The notes: a model not told the origin generated them from the sequence alone. Shown: positions 1 to 5,330, numbered from the stretch's first letter. The stretch is DNA of 5,330 nucleotides from Oscillospiraceae bacterium (GCA_017400025.1 JAFQAF010000270.1:1-5330); one strand, 5' to 3'. Translations and numbers: made by a program.

Positions 1-491
1 ACAGCGAAACCGAAGATAGCACCTGAACCCAGGAATTCACGGATAGCGCCCATGATTGTGAGTGTAAGAGTAAAGCCGATACCCATACCCAGACCGTCAA
101 GAGCGGAGTCGATTACATTGTTTTTGGAAGCAAATGCTTCAGCACGGCCCAGAATGATACAGTTAACAACAATCAGTGGGAGGAAAACGCCCAGAGCTGT
201 ATCAAGTGCAGGGAGGAATGCTTTAACAATCATCTGTACTACAGTAACGAAACCGGCGATAACTGTGATAAATGCAGGAATACGTACTTTGTCAGGGATG
301 ATTTTTCTGAGTGCAGAAATAACTACGTTTGAGCAGATAAGAACAAATGTAGCGGCTACACCCATGCCCAGGCCGTTTACAGCCATTGTTGTAACAGCCA
401 GAGTTGGACATGTACCAAGTACCAGTCTGAGAACTGGGTTTTCTTTCAAAAGGCCCCTGGTAACCAATTCTAATTTATTATTTTTAGCCAT
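1..491 (-). CDS. rnfE: RnfE, membrane subunit of the Rnf complex (3' end cut by window edge)
   Basis: Integral membrane subunit of the ion-translocating ferredoxin:NAD+ oxidoreductase. The first 163 residues are present; the family is usually about 200 or slightly more, so the C-terminal part lies outside the window. Seen: the family signature [18 protein letters not shown] at residues 18-35, the second signature [17 protein letters not shown] at 108-124, then [10 protein letters not shown] and the [11 protein letters not shown] segment, with hydrophobic spans between them. In the related RnfA/RnfE and NqrD/NqrE proteins, cysteines at the places of Cys28 and Cys111 hold an iron-sulfur centre inside the membrane; both are kept here. 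The ATG is preceded by AAAGGA (503-508) at 11 bases, and the gene starts 20 bases after the rnfG stop, so it is co-transcribed. All 16 isoleucine codons are ATT or ATC, consistent with high expression. RnfA is a paralogue, but gene order and the REFLGSG segment favour RnfE. Confidence 0.95.
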   Translation of the reverse strand, partial: MAKNNKLELVTRGLLKENPVLRLVLGTCPTLAVTTMAVNGLGMGVAATFVLICSNVVISALRKIIPDKVRIPAFITVIAGFVTVVQMIVKAFLPALDTALGVFLPLIVVNCIILGRAEAFASKNNVIDSALDGLGMGIGFTLTLTIMGAIREFLGSGAIFGFA

Positions 492-511
492 TGTTTCCCG
501 AATCCTTTCTG

Positions 512-1492
512 TTATTTAACGTCATTGTAAACTGTGATAGCTTTTGCTACAACTTCCATAGCACCTTTTGAGGAGTATGTGCAGTTTGCAATTACATCTA
601 CTGTTGCCGGCTGGTCAGCGCCTGTCATGCCGATGAAGTTTGCAATGTATGCAGGGTCTTCAACTTTTGTGCCAAGACCTTTTGTTTCAGATGCAACAGC
701 ATCAAACATTACATTTACAACAGCGCCTGTTTCATCAAATGCAACATAGCCTTTCAGCATTTTGCCGGATGGATGTTCGTCACCGATGATACCGTTGCCC
801 TTGCCTTCTGTAGCAATAATCAGACCTTTGTCTGTTGTCCAGAATTCAACTGCATCTGCATGTGTGTATTCTGTGGAGAGAACAGCTTCTGCTGTATCTT
901 CGCCAAAGAGCTGGCCCAGTTTCTGTTCCAGTGTCAGTTCTACTTCAACAATACCTTTTGCATACTGGTTGAATGCTTTTCTTGCTGTGTTTACAGCGTC
1001 CAGAGATGCATTGGAGGAGATTGTAGCGCCGCCAATCATATCGATATCGCCGCTTGTCAGTTCTTTTTCTGTACCAACAAACTTAGCAAGGAATTCAGGG
1101 TTTTCAATTTTGGAACCAAGACCTGCAGTTTCTGAATGTGAGAGAACTTTCAGGTTTACGATTTTGCCGTTTGCGTCAAATGCTACCATATAGTTTACAG
1201 CACCGCCGTAACCTTTGCCGAATGCAGTAACTGTGTAGCCGCAACCGTTTTTAGCTTTATAAACTTCTGTTACGCCTTCCATATCAACGCCTTCAACCAT
1301 TTCGAAGCCGTCTGTAGCTTCTGGCAGGAGTTCGATACGTGCTGCGTCTGCAGCCAGACGGGCGTTTTCTTCAATGATAGGAGCTGTGATGCTGTTTGTC
1401 AGACCGAGAAGGCCGGAAACAACAAGACAGATAACTGTAAGAACAACAACAGGTTTGAGAATGTCGTTCCATGTGGAGTTATTCTTTTTCAT
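512..1492 (-). CDS. rnfG: RnfG with two tandem FMN-binding-type modules
   Basis: Flavoprotein subunit of Rnf, anchored by one N-terminal membrane helix (about residues 13-32) with its FMN domain on the outer face. Residues 98-174 form the classical module: [20 protein letters not shown], then [17 protein letters not shown], and the ApbE-type flavinylation motif DMIGGAT, with Thr157 the expected covalent FMN site. Residues about 248-322 repeat the same pattern: [35 protein letters not shown], then DVIANCT. In this copy the G-A of the motif has become N-C, although Thr305 is aligned. A linker with an [13 protein letters not shown] helix (187-198) separates the copies. Typical RnfG proteins are roughly 180-220 residues with one module; this one has 326. 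The start overlaps the rnfD stop (TAATG) and has GGAGG (1500-1504) at 7 bases. Identity as RnfG is firm from operon position; what the second module does is unknown. Confidence 0.93.
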   Translation of the reverse strand: MKKNNSTWNDILKPVVVLTVICLVVSGLLGLTNSITAPIIEENARLAADAARIELLPEATDGFEMVEGVDMEGVTEVYKAKNGCGYTVTAFGKGYGGAVNYMVAFDANGKIVNLKVLSHSETAGLGSKIENPEFLAKFVGTEKELTSGDIDMIGGATISSNASLDAVNTARKAFNQYAKGIVEVELTLEQKLGQLFGEDTAEAVLSTEYTHADAVEFWTTDKGLIIATEGKGNGIIGDEHPSGKMLKGYVAFDETGAVVNVMFDAVASETKGLGTKVEDPAYIANFIGMTGADQPATVDVIANCTYSSKGAMEVVAKAITVYNDVK

Positions 1493-2415
1493 TATTTAGC
1501 CTCCTTTTTAGCTTTGGCTGGTGCGCCCAGAGGTCTCTGTCTGCAGGCTTTGTTGATGTAAGGAACAACAAGGTTCATAAGCAGGATAGCGTAGGAAACG
1601 CCTTCTGTCATATTGCCGTAGCAGCGGATAAGAACAGTGATAACACCAAGGCCGATACCGAATACAATCTGGCCTTTCATTGTGTAAGGGCTTGTTGTAT
1701 AGTCTGTAGCCATAAAGATAGCACCCAGCAGCAGGCCGCCGCCCAGTACGTAAACAACAGGGTCAACACCCAGAACCAGTGCCAGAACAGCAACTGTAGC
1801 TACATATGTAACAGGGATTGTAGGTGTGATAACCTTTCTGATTACAAGGTATGCAAAACCGATGAGCAGAGCCAGGGCGCTAACTTCGCCCAGAACACCG
1901 CCTGTGCGGCCGATAAACATATCCATGTAGTTTGGTGTTGTACCTGCGCGGTACATAGCAAGTGGAGTAGCTGTAGCTGTAGCATCAGGGAATACCCATG
2001 AAGTCATAAGGCCTGTGTAGCCAAGACCCAGGATAATTCTTGCAACGATTGCAGGGTTTGCAAAGTTGAAGCCGATACCGCCGAACAGCTGTTTAACAAT
2101 AACGATAGCAAAGAATGCGCCAACAACTACTGTCCAGTATGGAAGTGATGGTGGGCAGTTGAATGCCAGAAGCATACCTGTAACTACTGCAGACCAGTCA
2201 GTGATTGTGATTGGTTTGTTCAGCATTTTTTCATACAGGAATTCAAAAGCAACACAGGCTGCTACTGAAACAGCTGTGAGAATAAGTGAACGCACACCGA
2301 AGAATAAAACTGCTGCAACCAGGGCAGGAACCATAGCGATGCAAACATCACGCATGATTGAAGCTGTAGTATCTTTGCTGGTGATATGCGGTGCAGATGA
2401 TACTGTAAGTTTCAT
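1492..2415 (-). CDS. rnfD: RnfD, covalent-FMN membrane subunit of the Rnf complex
   Basis: Polytopic membrane subunit, homologous to NqrB, which carries covalently bound FMN and takes part in electron transfer coupled to ion pumping. Its 307 residues are normal for the family. Seen: a short N-terminal tail (MKLTVSSAPHI), a first hydrophobic block at about 24-60, the conserved NCPPSLPYWTVVVGAFFAIV stretch (86-105), FGGIGFNFANPAIVAR (111-126), and the flavinylation region PDATATATPLA (143-153), followed by GGLLLGAIFMATDYTTSPYT (226-245). By comparison with characterised RnfD/NqrB proteins the FMN-bearing residue should be Thr150, just before Pro-Leu-Ala. The usual S-G before A-T is replaced by A-T, giving an alternating Ala-Thr run. 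The lysine-rich C-terminus (APAKAKKEAK) is probably cytoplasmic. The start overlaps the rnfC stop as TAATG and has AAAGGCGG (2423-2430) at 7 bases; the stop overlaps rnfG in the same way, suggesting translational coupling. Confidence 0.96.
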   Translation of the reverse strand: MKLTVSSAPHITSKDTTASIMRDVCIAMVPALVAAVLFFGVRSLILTAVSVAACVAFEFLYEKMLNKPITITDWSAVVTGMLLAFNCPPSLPYWTVVVGAFFAIVIVKQLFGGIGFNFANPAIVARIILGLGYTGLMTSWVFPDATATATPLAMYRAGTTPNYMDMFIGRTGGVLGEVSALALLIGFAYLVIRKVITPTIPVTYVATVAVLALVLGVDPVVYVLGGGLLLGAIFMATDYTTSPYTMKGQIVFGIGLGVITVLIRCYGNMTEGVSYAILLMNLVVPYINKACRQRPLGAPAKAKKEAK

Positions 2416-3731
2416 TATTTAGCCGCCTTTCTCATAAAATCTTTTGCCTCTCTCATTGTCTGGGCAACAGGACGTTTTGCAGGACATACGAATGAGCAGC
2501 TGCCACATTCCATACACAGGTCTGTGAACAGAGCTTTCAGTTCGTCTGCATCCTTAACGGACAGAGCCAGAGCAATTTCTACAGGAGACAGACCCATCGG
2601 GCAAGCATTGATACATCTGCCGCAACGGATACATGGGCTTTCTTCAGGCAGTTTTGCCTTTTCAGCACCGAATACCAGAATAGCATTATTCTGTTTCATA
2701 ACAGGCATTTCATCATTTGCCAGAGCAGCACCCATCATAGGACCGCCGGAGATGATTTTGCCTGCTTCCTGTGAGTAACCGCCGCAGAATTCGATAACGT
2801 CTTTTACCGGTGTACCGATAACTACTTCTACGTTCATTGGGTTAGTCACAGCGTCACCATCAACAGTAAGTCTCTTTGTTACAAGAGGCATACCTGTTTT
2901 GATATATCTGTTTACAAAGCCAACAGATGCAACGTTCATTACGATAACGCCAACTGCTGCAGGCAGAGCGCCCTGTGGAACTTCTTTGCCTGTTGTCTGT
3001 TCGATAAGAACTTTTTCAGCACCCTGTGGGTAAACTGATGGCAATGTAGCTACTGTAAAGCCTTCCAGATCTTTTGTAAGTTCTGTCATTTTAGCAATAG
3101 CCTGTGGTTTATTGGCTTCGATACCGATGATAACTTTGGAAAGGTTCAGATATTCTTTTACCAGTTTTGCACCTTCAACAACATCTTCGCCGCATTCCAT
3201 CATTTCGCGGTAGTCAGCTGTGATATATGGTTCACATTCTGCAGCGTTGATAACAAGAGTATCAACTTCATCCAGATTCTGTGGAGCAAGTTTAACGCCT
3301 GTAGGGAAACCTGCACCGCCAAGACCAACAAGGCCGCTATCTTTGATAGCCTGTACAAAAGAAGCGTGGTCTGTAACTTCAGGAGCTTTTACATTTTCAC
3401 TTACAGTCTGCAGACCGTCTGTGTCAATAACAACTGTCTGAGTTTTTCTGCCGTTTGTCAGCATCACTTCGTCAACAGCAAATACCTTACCGCTTACAGG
3501 TGAGTGAACAGGTGCAGAAATAAAACCGCCGGCTGTACCGATAACGTCGCCGACTTTAACTTCAACGCCTTTTTTTACACAAGCTTTAGCCGGTGCACCG
3601 ATATGCTGACTCATGGAAACATATACTCTCTTTGGTACCGGCATTTTAACAGTTTCACAGTTCTCAGTGTTTTTGTTGTGAGGCACATGTGCGCCTTCAG
3701 CACTGCGAACCAGTTTTTTAAATACTGCCAC
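2415..3731 (-). CDS. rnfC: RnfC, NADH/FMN- and [4Fe-4S]-binding subunit of the Rnf complex
   Basis: Peripheral cytoplasmic subunit where NAD+ is reduced, related to the NuoF/Nqo1 subunit of complex I. Of 438 residues, the N-terminal 1-85 form the RnfC barrel/lipoyl-like region (SQHIGAPAKACVKKGVEVKVGD, then SAPVHSPVSGKV). The glycine-rich nucleotide/FMN site GLGGAGFPTGVK lies at 136-147 and NAAECEPYITADYR at 162-175. Two ferredoxin-type clusters follow: Cys367-x2-Cys370-x2-Cys373-x3-Cys377-Pro, and Cys406-x2-Cys409-x2-Cys412-x3-Cys416-Pro. All eight ligands are intact. The protein lacks the long repetitive C-terminal extension of many proteobacterial RnfC proteins, as usual in clostridia. The start codon is GTG; no earlier start is needed, because GGAGG (3741-3745) lies 9 bases upstream and the family N-terminus begins here. 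It is the first gene of the operon, driven by the promoter at 3795-3823. Confidence 0.97.
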   Translation of the reverse strand: MAVFKKLVRSAEGAHVPHNKNTENCETVKMPVPKRVYVSMSQHIGAPAKACVKKGVEVKVGDVIGTAGGFISAPVHSPVSGKVFAVDEVMLTNGRKTQTVVIDTDGLQTVSENVKAPEVTDHASFVQAIKDSGLVGLGGAGFPTGVKLAPQNLDEVDTLVINAAECEPYITADYREMMECGEDVVEGAKLVKEYLNLSKVIIGIEANKPQAIAKMTELTKDLEGFTVATLPSVYPQGAEKVLIEQTTGKEVPQGALPAAVGVIVMNVASVGFVNRYIKTGMPLVTKRLTVDGDAVTNPMNVEVVIGTPVKDVIEFCGGYSQEAGKIISGGPMMGAALANDEMPVMKQNNAILVFGAEKAKLPEESPCIRCGRCINACPMGLSPVEIALALSVKDADELKALFTDLCMECGSCSFVCPAKRPVAQTMREAKDFMRKAAK

Positions 3732-3740
3732 TTATATAAT

Positions 3741-3745
3741 CCTCC
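3741..3745 (-). promoter_or_regulatory. Ribosome binding site of rnfC
   Basis: GGAGG on the minus strand, within AAGGAGGA, 9 bases before the GTG codon ending at 3731. It supports the non-ATG start of rnfC. Confidence 0.85.
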
Positions 3746-3794
3746 TTCAAAGACTTTTCTCACTTTTAATAAAAAGTCACTTTTTCAAATATAA

Positions 3795-3823
3795 ATTGTA
3801 TCACTATTGCATTATTTTTTCAA
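3795..3823 (-). promoter_or_regulatory. Housekeeping-sigma promoter of the rnf operon
   Basis: On the minus strand TTGAAA (3818-3823) is followed by exactly 17 bases and TACAAT (3795-3800). Each hexamer is one base from the SigA/sigma-70 consensus. Transcription should begin near 3788, leaving a leader of roughly 55 bases that includes the rnfC ribosome binding site. No other promoter this good is seen upstream of rnfC. The start point is inferred, not measured. Confidence 0.75.
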
Positions 3824-3827
3824 TAGT
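3803..3827. promoter_or_regulatory. Inverted repeat across the rnf promoter, possible operator
   Basis: ACTATTG (3803-3809) and CAATAGT (3821-3827) are perfect 7-base inverted arms separated by 11 bases. One arm covers part of the -35 hexamer and the other lies in the spacer close to the -10 hexamer, so a dimeric regulator bound here would affect RNA polymerase directly. It does not match the Rex consensus or another operator I recognise. In AT-rich DNA a dyad of this size can arise by chance, so the operator role is inferred from position only. Confidence 0.35.
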
Positions 3828-3835
3828 AAATTAAT

Positions 3836-3853
3836 ATATATTATATAATATAT
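3836..3853. repeat. 18-base perfect AT palindrome between divergent promoters
   Basis: ATATATTATATAATATAT reads identically on both strands. It begins 13 bases upstream of the rnf -35 element and lies about 70 bases upstream of the opposing promoter. It could be an AT-rich UP-like element, a protein-binding dyad, or simply low-complexity sequence; the sequence does not decide between these. Confidence 0.4.
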
Positions 3854-3921
3854 GGATATCTGTATTTGGACAATTATTCCAGTCAATTTCTTAAAATTTT
3901 GTTAAATATTTGTTTTTTGTG

Positions 3922-3949
3922 TTTGCAAAACCGCAAAATGTGGTACAAT
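3922..3949 (+). promoter_or_regulatory. Extended -10 promoter of the plus-strand cluster
   Basis: TGGTACAAT (3941-3949) is an extended -10 element: TG, one base, then TACAAT at 3944-3949. The -35 region is weak, the best match being TTTGCA (3922-3927) with a 16-base spacer, which is typical of extended -10 promoters. A start near 3956 would give a leader of about 34 bases before the GTG at 3990. A short direct repeat GCAAAA (3925-3930 and 3933-3938) lies between the elements. Confidence 0.6.
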
Positions 3950-3977
3950 GTATATATCGACTAAAGATATATGGTAT

Positions 3978-3984
3978 AAGGCGG
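3978..3984 (+). promoter_or_regulatory. Ribosome binding site that fixes the start of the 181-residue gene
   Basis: AAGGCGG sits 5 bases before the GTG at 3990. The same variant, AAAGGCGG, precedes rnfD, so this organism appears to use it. The in-frame ATG at 3948 has no such site and overlaps the probable -10 hexamer. Confidence 0.6.
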
Positions 3985-3989
3985 TTTTT

Positions 3990-4535
3990 GTGGGAAATAT
4001 AATTTACAGATCTGACAGCATTATTCCCTGGGACACCCAGAGCGCATTCAAAATGACAAGCTACAACGCATCCTGTGAAGAGAACATGGTTTTCAGCTAT
4101 CTGAAATGCTATGTGCATCACGGGGACCTGGTGCTGTGTTCATACTGCTTTACAGAAAAGCCTGCAGATTTTTCCAATATGCACATTTATATCAATCTGT
4201 GCCCGGATAAATCCACCGATGTGCTGTGCATTGACTACGGCTTTGGCGGAATAGAGAAGGCACAGCTGAAAAACAAAGAACTGTCGGGGCTGCTTTCATA
4301 TTCCAGTTTCAGGACTGACGATGAGCAGGGCTTTTACTGGTGCGGTGAAATAAGGATACCTGCTGCATTCACACAGGAATATGCCGGCACTTCCCTGGGG
4401 GAAAAAAGCATTGTTGCCATAAATATGGTACAGGATTTCACCGGCGGCGATTATGCCGTTCTGTTCGGCAATGCCGAAGAAAAAAATTACATCCCTGAAA
4501 ACAATATGGATGTTTTTGTAATACTGAATTATTAA
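3990..4535 (+). CDS. Uncharacterised soluble protein, possibly of a family-9 carbohydrate-binding-like fold
   Basis: I do not recognise this gene firmly. From the preferred GTG start it encodes 181 residues with no signal peptide or membrane span, so it is probably cytoplasmic. Seen: an N-terminal SIIPWDTQS segment (Trp14), alternating beta-strand-like stretches (MVFSYLKCYVHHGDLVLCSYCF, then MHIYINLCPD), a YWCGEIRIP motif (116-124), and a C-terminal SIVAINMVQDF strand. The order of a strand ending in LVLCSY, an acidic NLCPDKSTDVL-type loop, and a late Trp-x-x-x-x-Ile-Pro resembles CBM9-like/DOMON-type beta sandwiches, but this is a weak, memory-based inference. There are seven cysteines, which suits a reducing cytoplasm or metal binding. 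The ATG at 3948 would add 14 residues but overlaps the -10 element. It heads a cluster with two downstream genes 17 and then 39 bases apart. Six of 14 isoleucine codons are ATA, unlike the rnf genes. Confidence 0.75.
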   Translation: MGNIIYRSDSIIPWDTQSAFKMTSYNASCEENMVFSYLKCYVHHGDLVLCSYCFTEKPADFSNMHIYINLCPDKSTDVLCIDYGFGGIEKAQLKNKELSGLLSYSSFRTDDEQGFYWCGEIRIPAAFTQEYAGTSLGEKSIVAINMVQDFTGGDYAVLFGNAEEKNYIPENNMDVFVILNY

Positions 4536-4552
4536 GGTTTGGGAGGACAAAG

Positions 4553-4690
4553 ATGAAGTATATTTTTAAATTTATTATGGGTCTGGCGGTATTTTTTGCC
4601 GCATGCGGTGCTGTTTTAAGCTATTTCAGCAATATGGCAAAAGAGCACAGATACATTGTTATAAACGAAAACCGTGAAGAAATAATTTGA
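4553..4690 (+). CDS. Small single-span membrane protein, 45 residues
   Basis: A short open frame with an excellent ribosome binding site, GGGAGG (4541-4546), 6 bases before ATG. It encodes a lysine-bearing start (MKYIFKF), one hydrophobic segment at about residues 5-25 (IMGLAVFFAACGAVLSYF), then a hydrophilic, charged tail (MAKEHRYIVINENREEII). It starts 17 bases after the preceding stop and ends 39 bases before ridA, so it sits neatly in the cluster. Cys18 in F-A-A-C-G is a poor lipobox because the -3 position is Phe and hydrophobic residues continue after it; a plain membrane anchor is more likely. Positive charges before the span and an acidic tail fit either a membrane anchor with an external tail or an uncleaved signal. 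No function can be given. Spacing, ribosome binding site and composition make it a real gene candidate. Confidence 0.7.
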   Translation: MKYIFKFIMGLAVFFAACGAVLSYFSNMAKEHRYIVINENREEII

Positions 4691-4729
4691 CTGTAAATAT
4701 ACATTCAATCATATAAAGGAGATTTTACT

Positions 4730-5083
4730 ATGGCAATCAGAAGATTTGAATCCAACGGCAGATTTTCAAGAGTGGTTGAACACAATGGCATCCTGTACAT
4801 TTCAGGCCAGGTGTGCTCCAACCCTAACGGCGACATCAAGGCACAGACAGCTGAAACTCTGGCAAAAATCGAAGAGATACTGCTGAAATACGGCAGCGAC
4901 AAAGAACACATGCTGTCCAACACAGTGTACATAAAGGATATGTCACTGTTCAAAGAAATGAACAGCGTATACGATGCATGGGTAGTTAAGGACAACGAGC
5001 CTGCAAGAGCATGTGTGGAAGCAAAACTGGCTTCTCCAAGTATTCTGGTGGAAGTAACCTGCATTGCTGCTGTAAAAGAATAA
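4730..5083 (+). CDS. RidA/YjgF/YER057c-family protein (probable enamine/imine deaminase)
   Basis: Rid proteins form small trimers that hydrolyse reactive enamine/imine intermediates such as 2-aminoacrylate, released by pyridoxal-phosphate enzymes, to ketoacids and ammonia. Its 117 residues are within the normal range. Seen: NGILYISGQV (19-28), the early glycine-rich strand of the family; QTAETLAKIEEILLKYGSDKEH (39-60), the main helix; VYIKDMSLFKEMNSVYDAWV (66-85); and the C-terminal signature EPARACVEAKL then ILVEVTCIA. Arg93, in the place of the catalytic arginine that contacts the substrate carboxylate, and Glu108 are both present, so deaminase activity is plausible. The MAIRRFESNGRFSRVVEHNG start marks a subgroup distinct from classical RidA/TdcF, so the true substrate may differ. 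AAAGGAG (4715-4721) lies 8 bases before ATG. It is the last gene of the cluster, ending 13 bases before the terminator stem. Confidence 0.93.
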   Translation: MAIRRFESNGRFSRVVEHNGILYISGQVCSNPNGDIKAQTAETLAKIEEILLKYGSDKEHMLSNTVYIKDMSLFKEMNSVYDAWVVKDNEPARACVEAKLASPSILVEVTCIAAVKE

Positions 5084-5096
5084 ACCTTCAAACTGA

Positions 5097-5128
5097 AAAA
5101 CGGACACTTCGGCTGAAGTGTCCGTTTT
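5097..5128. terminator. Strong, probably bidirectional intrinsic terminator
   Basis: A 14-base-pair perfect stem: 5097-5110 pairs with 5115-5128, with core CGGACACTTC against GAAGTGTCCG and a GGCT loop. On the plus strand it ends TTTTGTTTG; on the minus strand it ends TTTTTCAG. It lies just after ridA and about 60 bases beyond the stop of the converging gene at the right edge, so it can end transcripts from both sides. Confidence 0.92.
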
Positions 5129-5187
5129 GTTTGCTGTACTGTTTGATATCTGCAAACCGCAGCTGCAGCTGCCCTGCAGGCACAGCA

Positions 5188-5330
5188 TTACTGCTCCGGT
5201 TTTGCCTCGCTTGTCACCAGCACTGCAACCCCTGCAGGCATACAGATGGCAGTTTCATCCTCATAGCTGATAAAGCCGTAGCCTTCGCACAGATGGTCCG
5301 GGCAGATACTTTCAATAAATCGTATCCGGC
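5188..5330 (-). CDS. C-terminal end of an unrecognised protein (5' part outside window)
   Basis: An open frame enters from the right edge on the minus strand and ends at TAA (5188-5190), giving the last 46 residues: RIRFIESICPDHLCEGYGFI, then SYEDETAICMPAGVAVLVTS and EAKPEQ. There is no membrane segment. Two cysteines five residues apart (C-P-D-H-L-C) and a third a little later are visible but match no zinc or Fe-S motif I know. The frame is supported by plausible amino-acid composition, the absence of stops to the window edge, and a terminator about 60 bases beyond its stop. Family and function cannot be told from this fragment. Confidence 0.6.
   Translation of the reverse strand, partial: RIRFIESICPDHLCEGYGFISYEDETAICMPAGVAVLVTSEAKPEQ

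Noticed and set aside
52..519. 155-residue plus-strand open frame opposite rnfE
   Set aside because: It is antisense to a clearly conserved RnfE, has no ribosome binding site and shows no family resemblance; it is a shadow of the codon pattern.
3899..3916. Possible Rex redox-repressor site beginning TTGTTAA
   Set aside because: The left half matches fully, but the right half reads TTGTTTT instead of TTAACAA (2 of 7), so the required symmetry is missing.
3891..4121. 76-residue minus-strand open frame in the intergenic region
   Set aside because: It overlaps the plus-strand promoter and the start of the 181-residue gene, with no ribosome binding site or recognisable domain.
4595..4612. Lipoprotein signal in the 45-residue protein (F-A-A-C)
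   Set aside because: The lipobox has Phe at -3 and the hydrophobic stretch continues past the cysteine, which fits a transmembrane helix better.
4687..4717. Possible separate promoter for ridA (TTGACT with TATAAA)
   Set aside because: The spacing is 19 bases and the -10 hexamer overlaps the ribosome binding site, so transcripts would lack that site. Co-transcription from upstream is simpler.
4705..5091. 128-residue minus-strand open frame opposite the ridA-family gene
   Set aside because: It lies antisense to a conserved RidA-family protein and its composition looks like a reverse-frame artefact.
4943..5188. 81-residue minus-strand open frame over the terminator and the end of ridA
   Set aside because: It runs through the strong hairpin terminator and antisense to ridA; the real minus-strand gene ends at 5188 in a different frame.

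Overview
The window holds most of an Rnf (ferredoxin:NAD+ oxidoreductase, ion-translocating) operon on the minus strand. A divergent three-gene cluster lies on the plus strand, and the 3' end of another minus-strand gene enters at the right edge. The gene order rnfC-rnfD-rnfG-rnfE, strong GGAGG-type ribosome binding sites, moderate GC content with an AT-rich promoter region, and a RidA-family neighbour point to an anaerobic Firmicute of the class Clostridia. The genus cannot be fixed from the sequence alone.

Bases 1-3731 (minus strand): rnfC (GTG start), rnfD and rnfG are joined by TAATG stop/start overlaps. rnfE follows after 20 bases and runs off the left edge; rnfA and rnfB would be expected next. 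Together these proteins form the membrane complex that passes electrons from reduced ferredoxin to NAD+ and pumps Na+ or H+. RnfC carries the NADH/FMN site and two [4Fe-4S] clusters. RnfD and RnfG carry covalent FMN, and RnfE supplies part of the membrane Fe-S core. The most unusual feature is RnfG: at 326 residues it contains two tandem FMN-binding-type modules. The first keeps the flavinylation motif (DMIGGAT) and the second has a decayed version (DVIANCT).

Bases 3732-3989: an AT-rich divergent intergenic region. It holds a near-consensus promoter for rnf (TTGAAA-N17-TACAAT), an inverted repeat lying across that promoter, an 18-base perfect AT palindrome further upstream, and an extended -10 promoter for the plus-strand genes.

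Bases 3990-5128 (plus strand): a probable operon of an unrecognised 181-residue soluble protein (weak resemblance to family-9-like carbohydrate-binding folds), a 45-residue single-span membrane protein, and a RidA-family enamine/imine deaminase. It ends at a strong hairpin terminator that looks bidirectional.

Bases 5188-5330 (minus strand): the last 46 codons of an unrecognised gene converging on that terminator. No tRNA, rRNA, CRISPR array or mobile element was seen.
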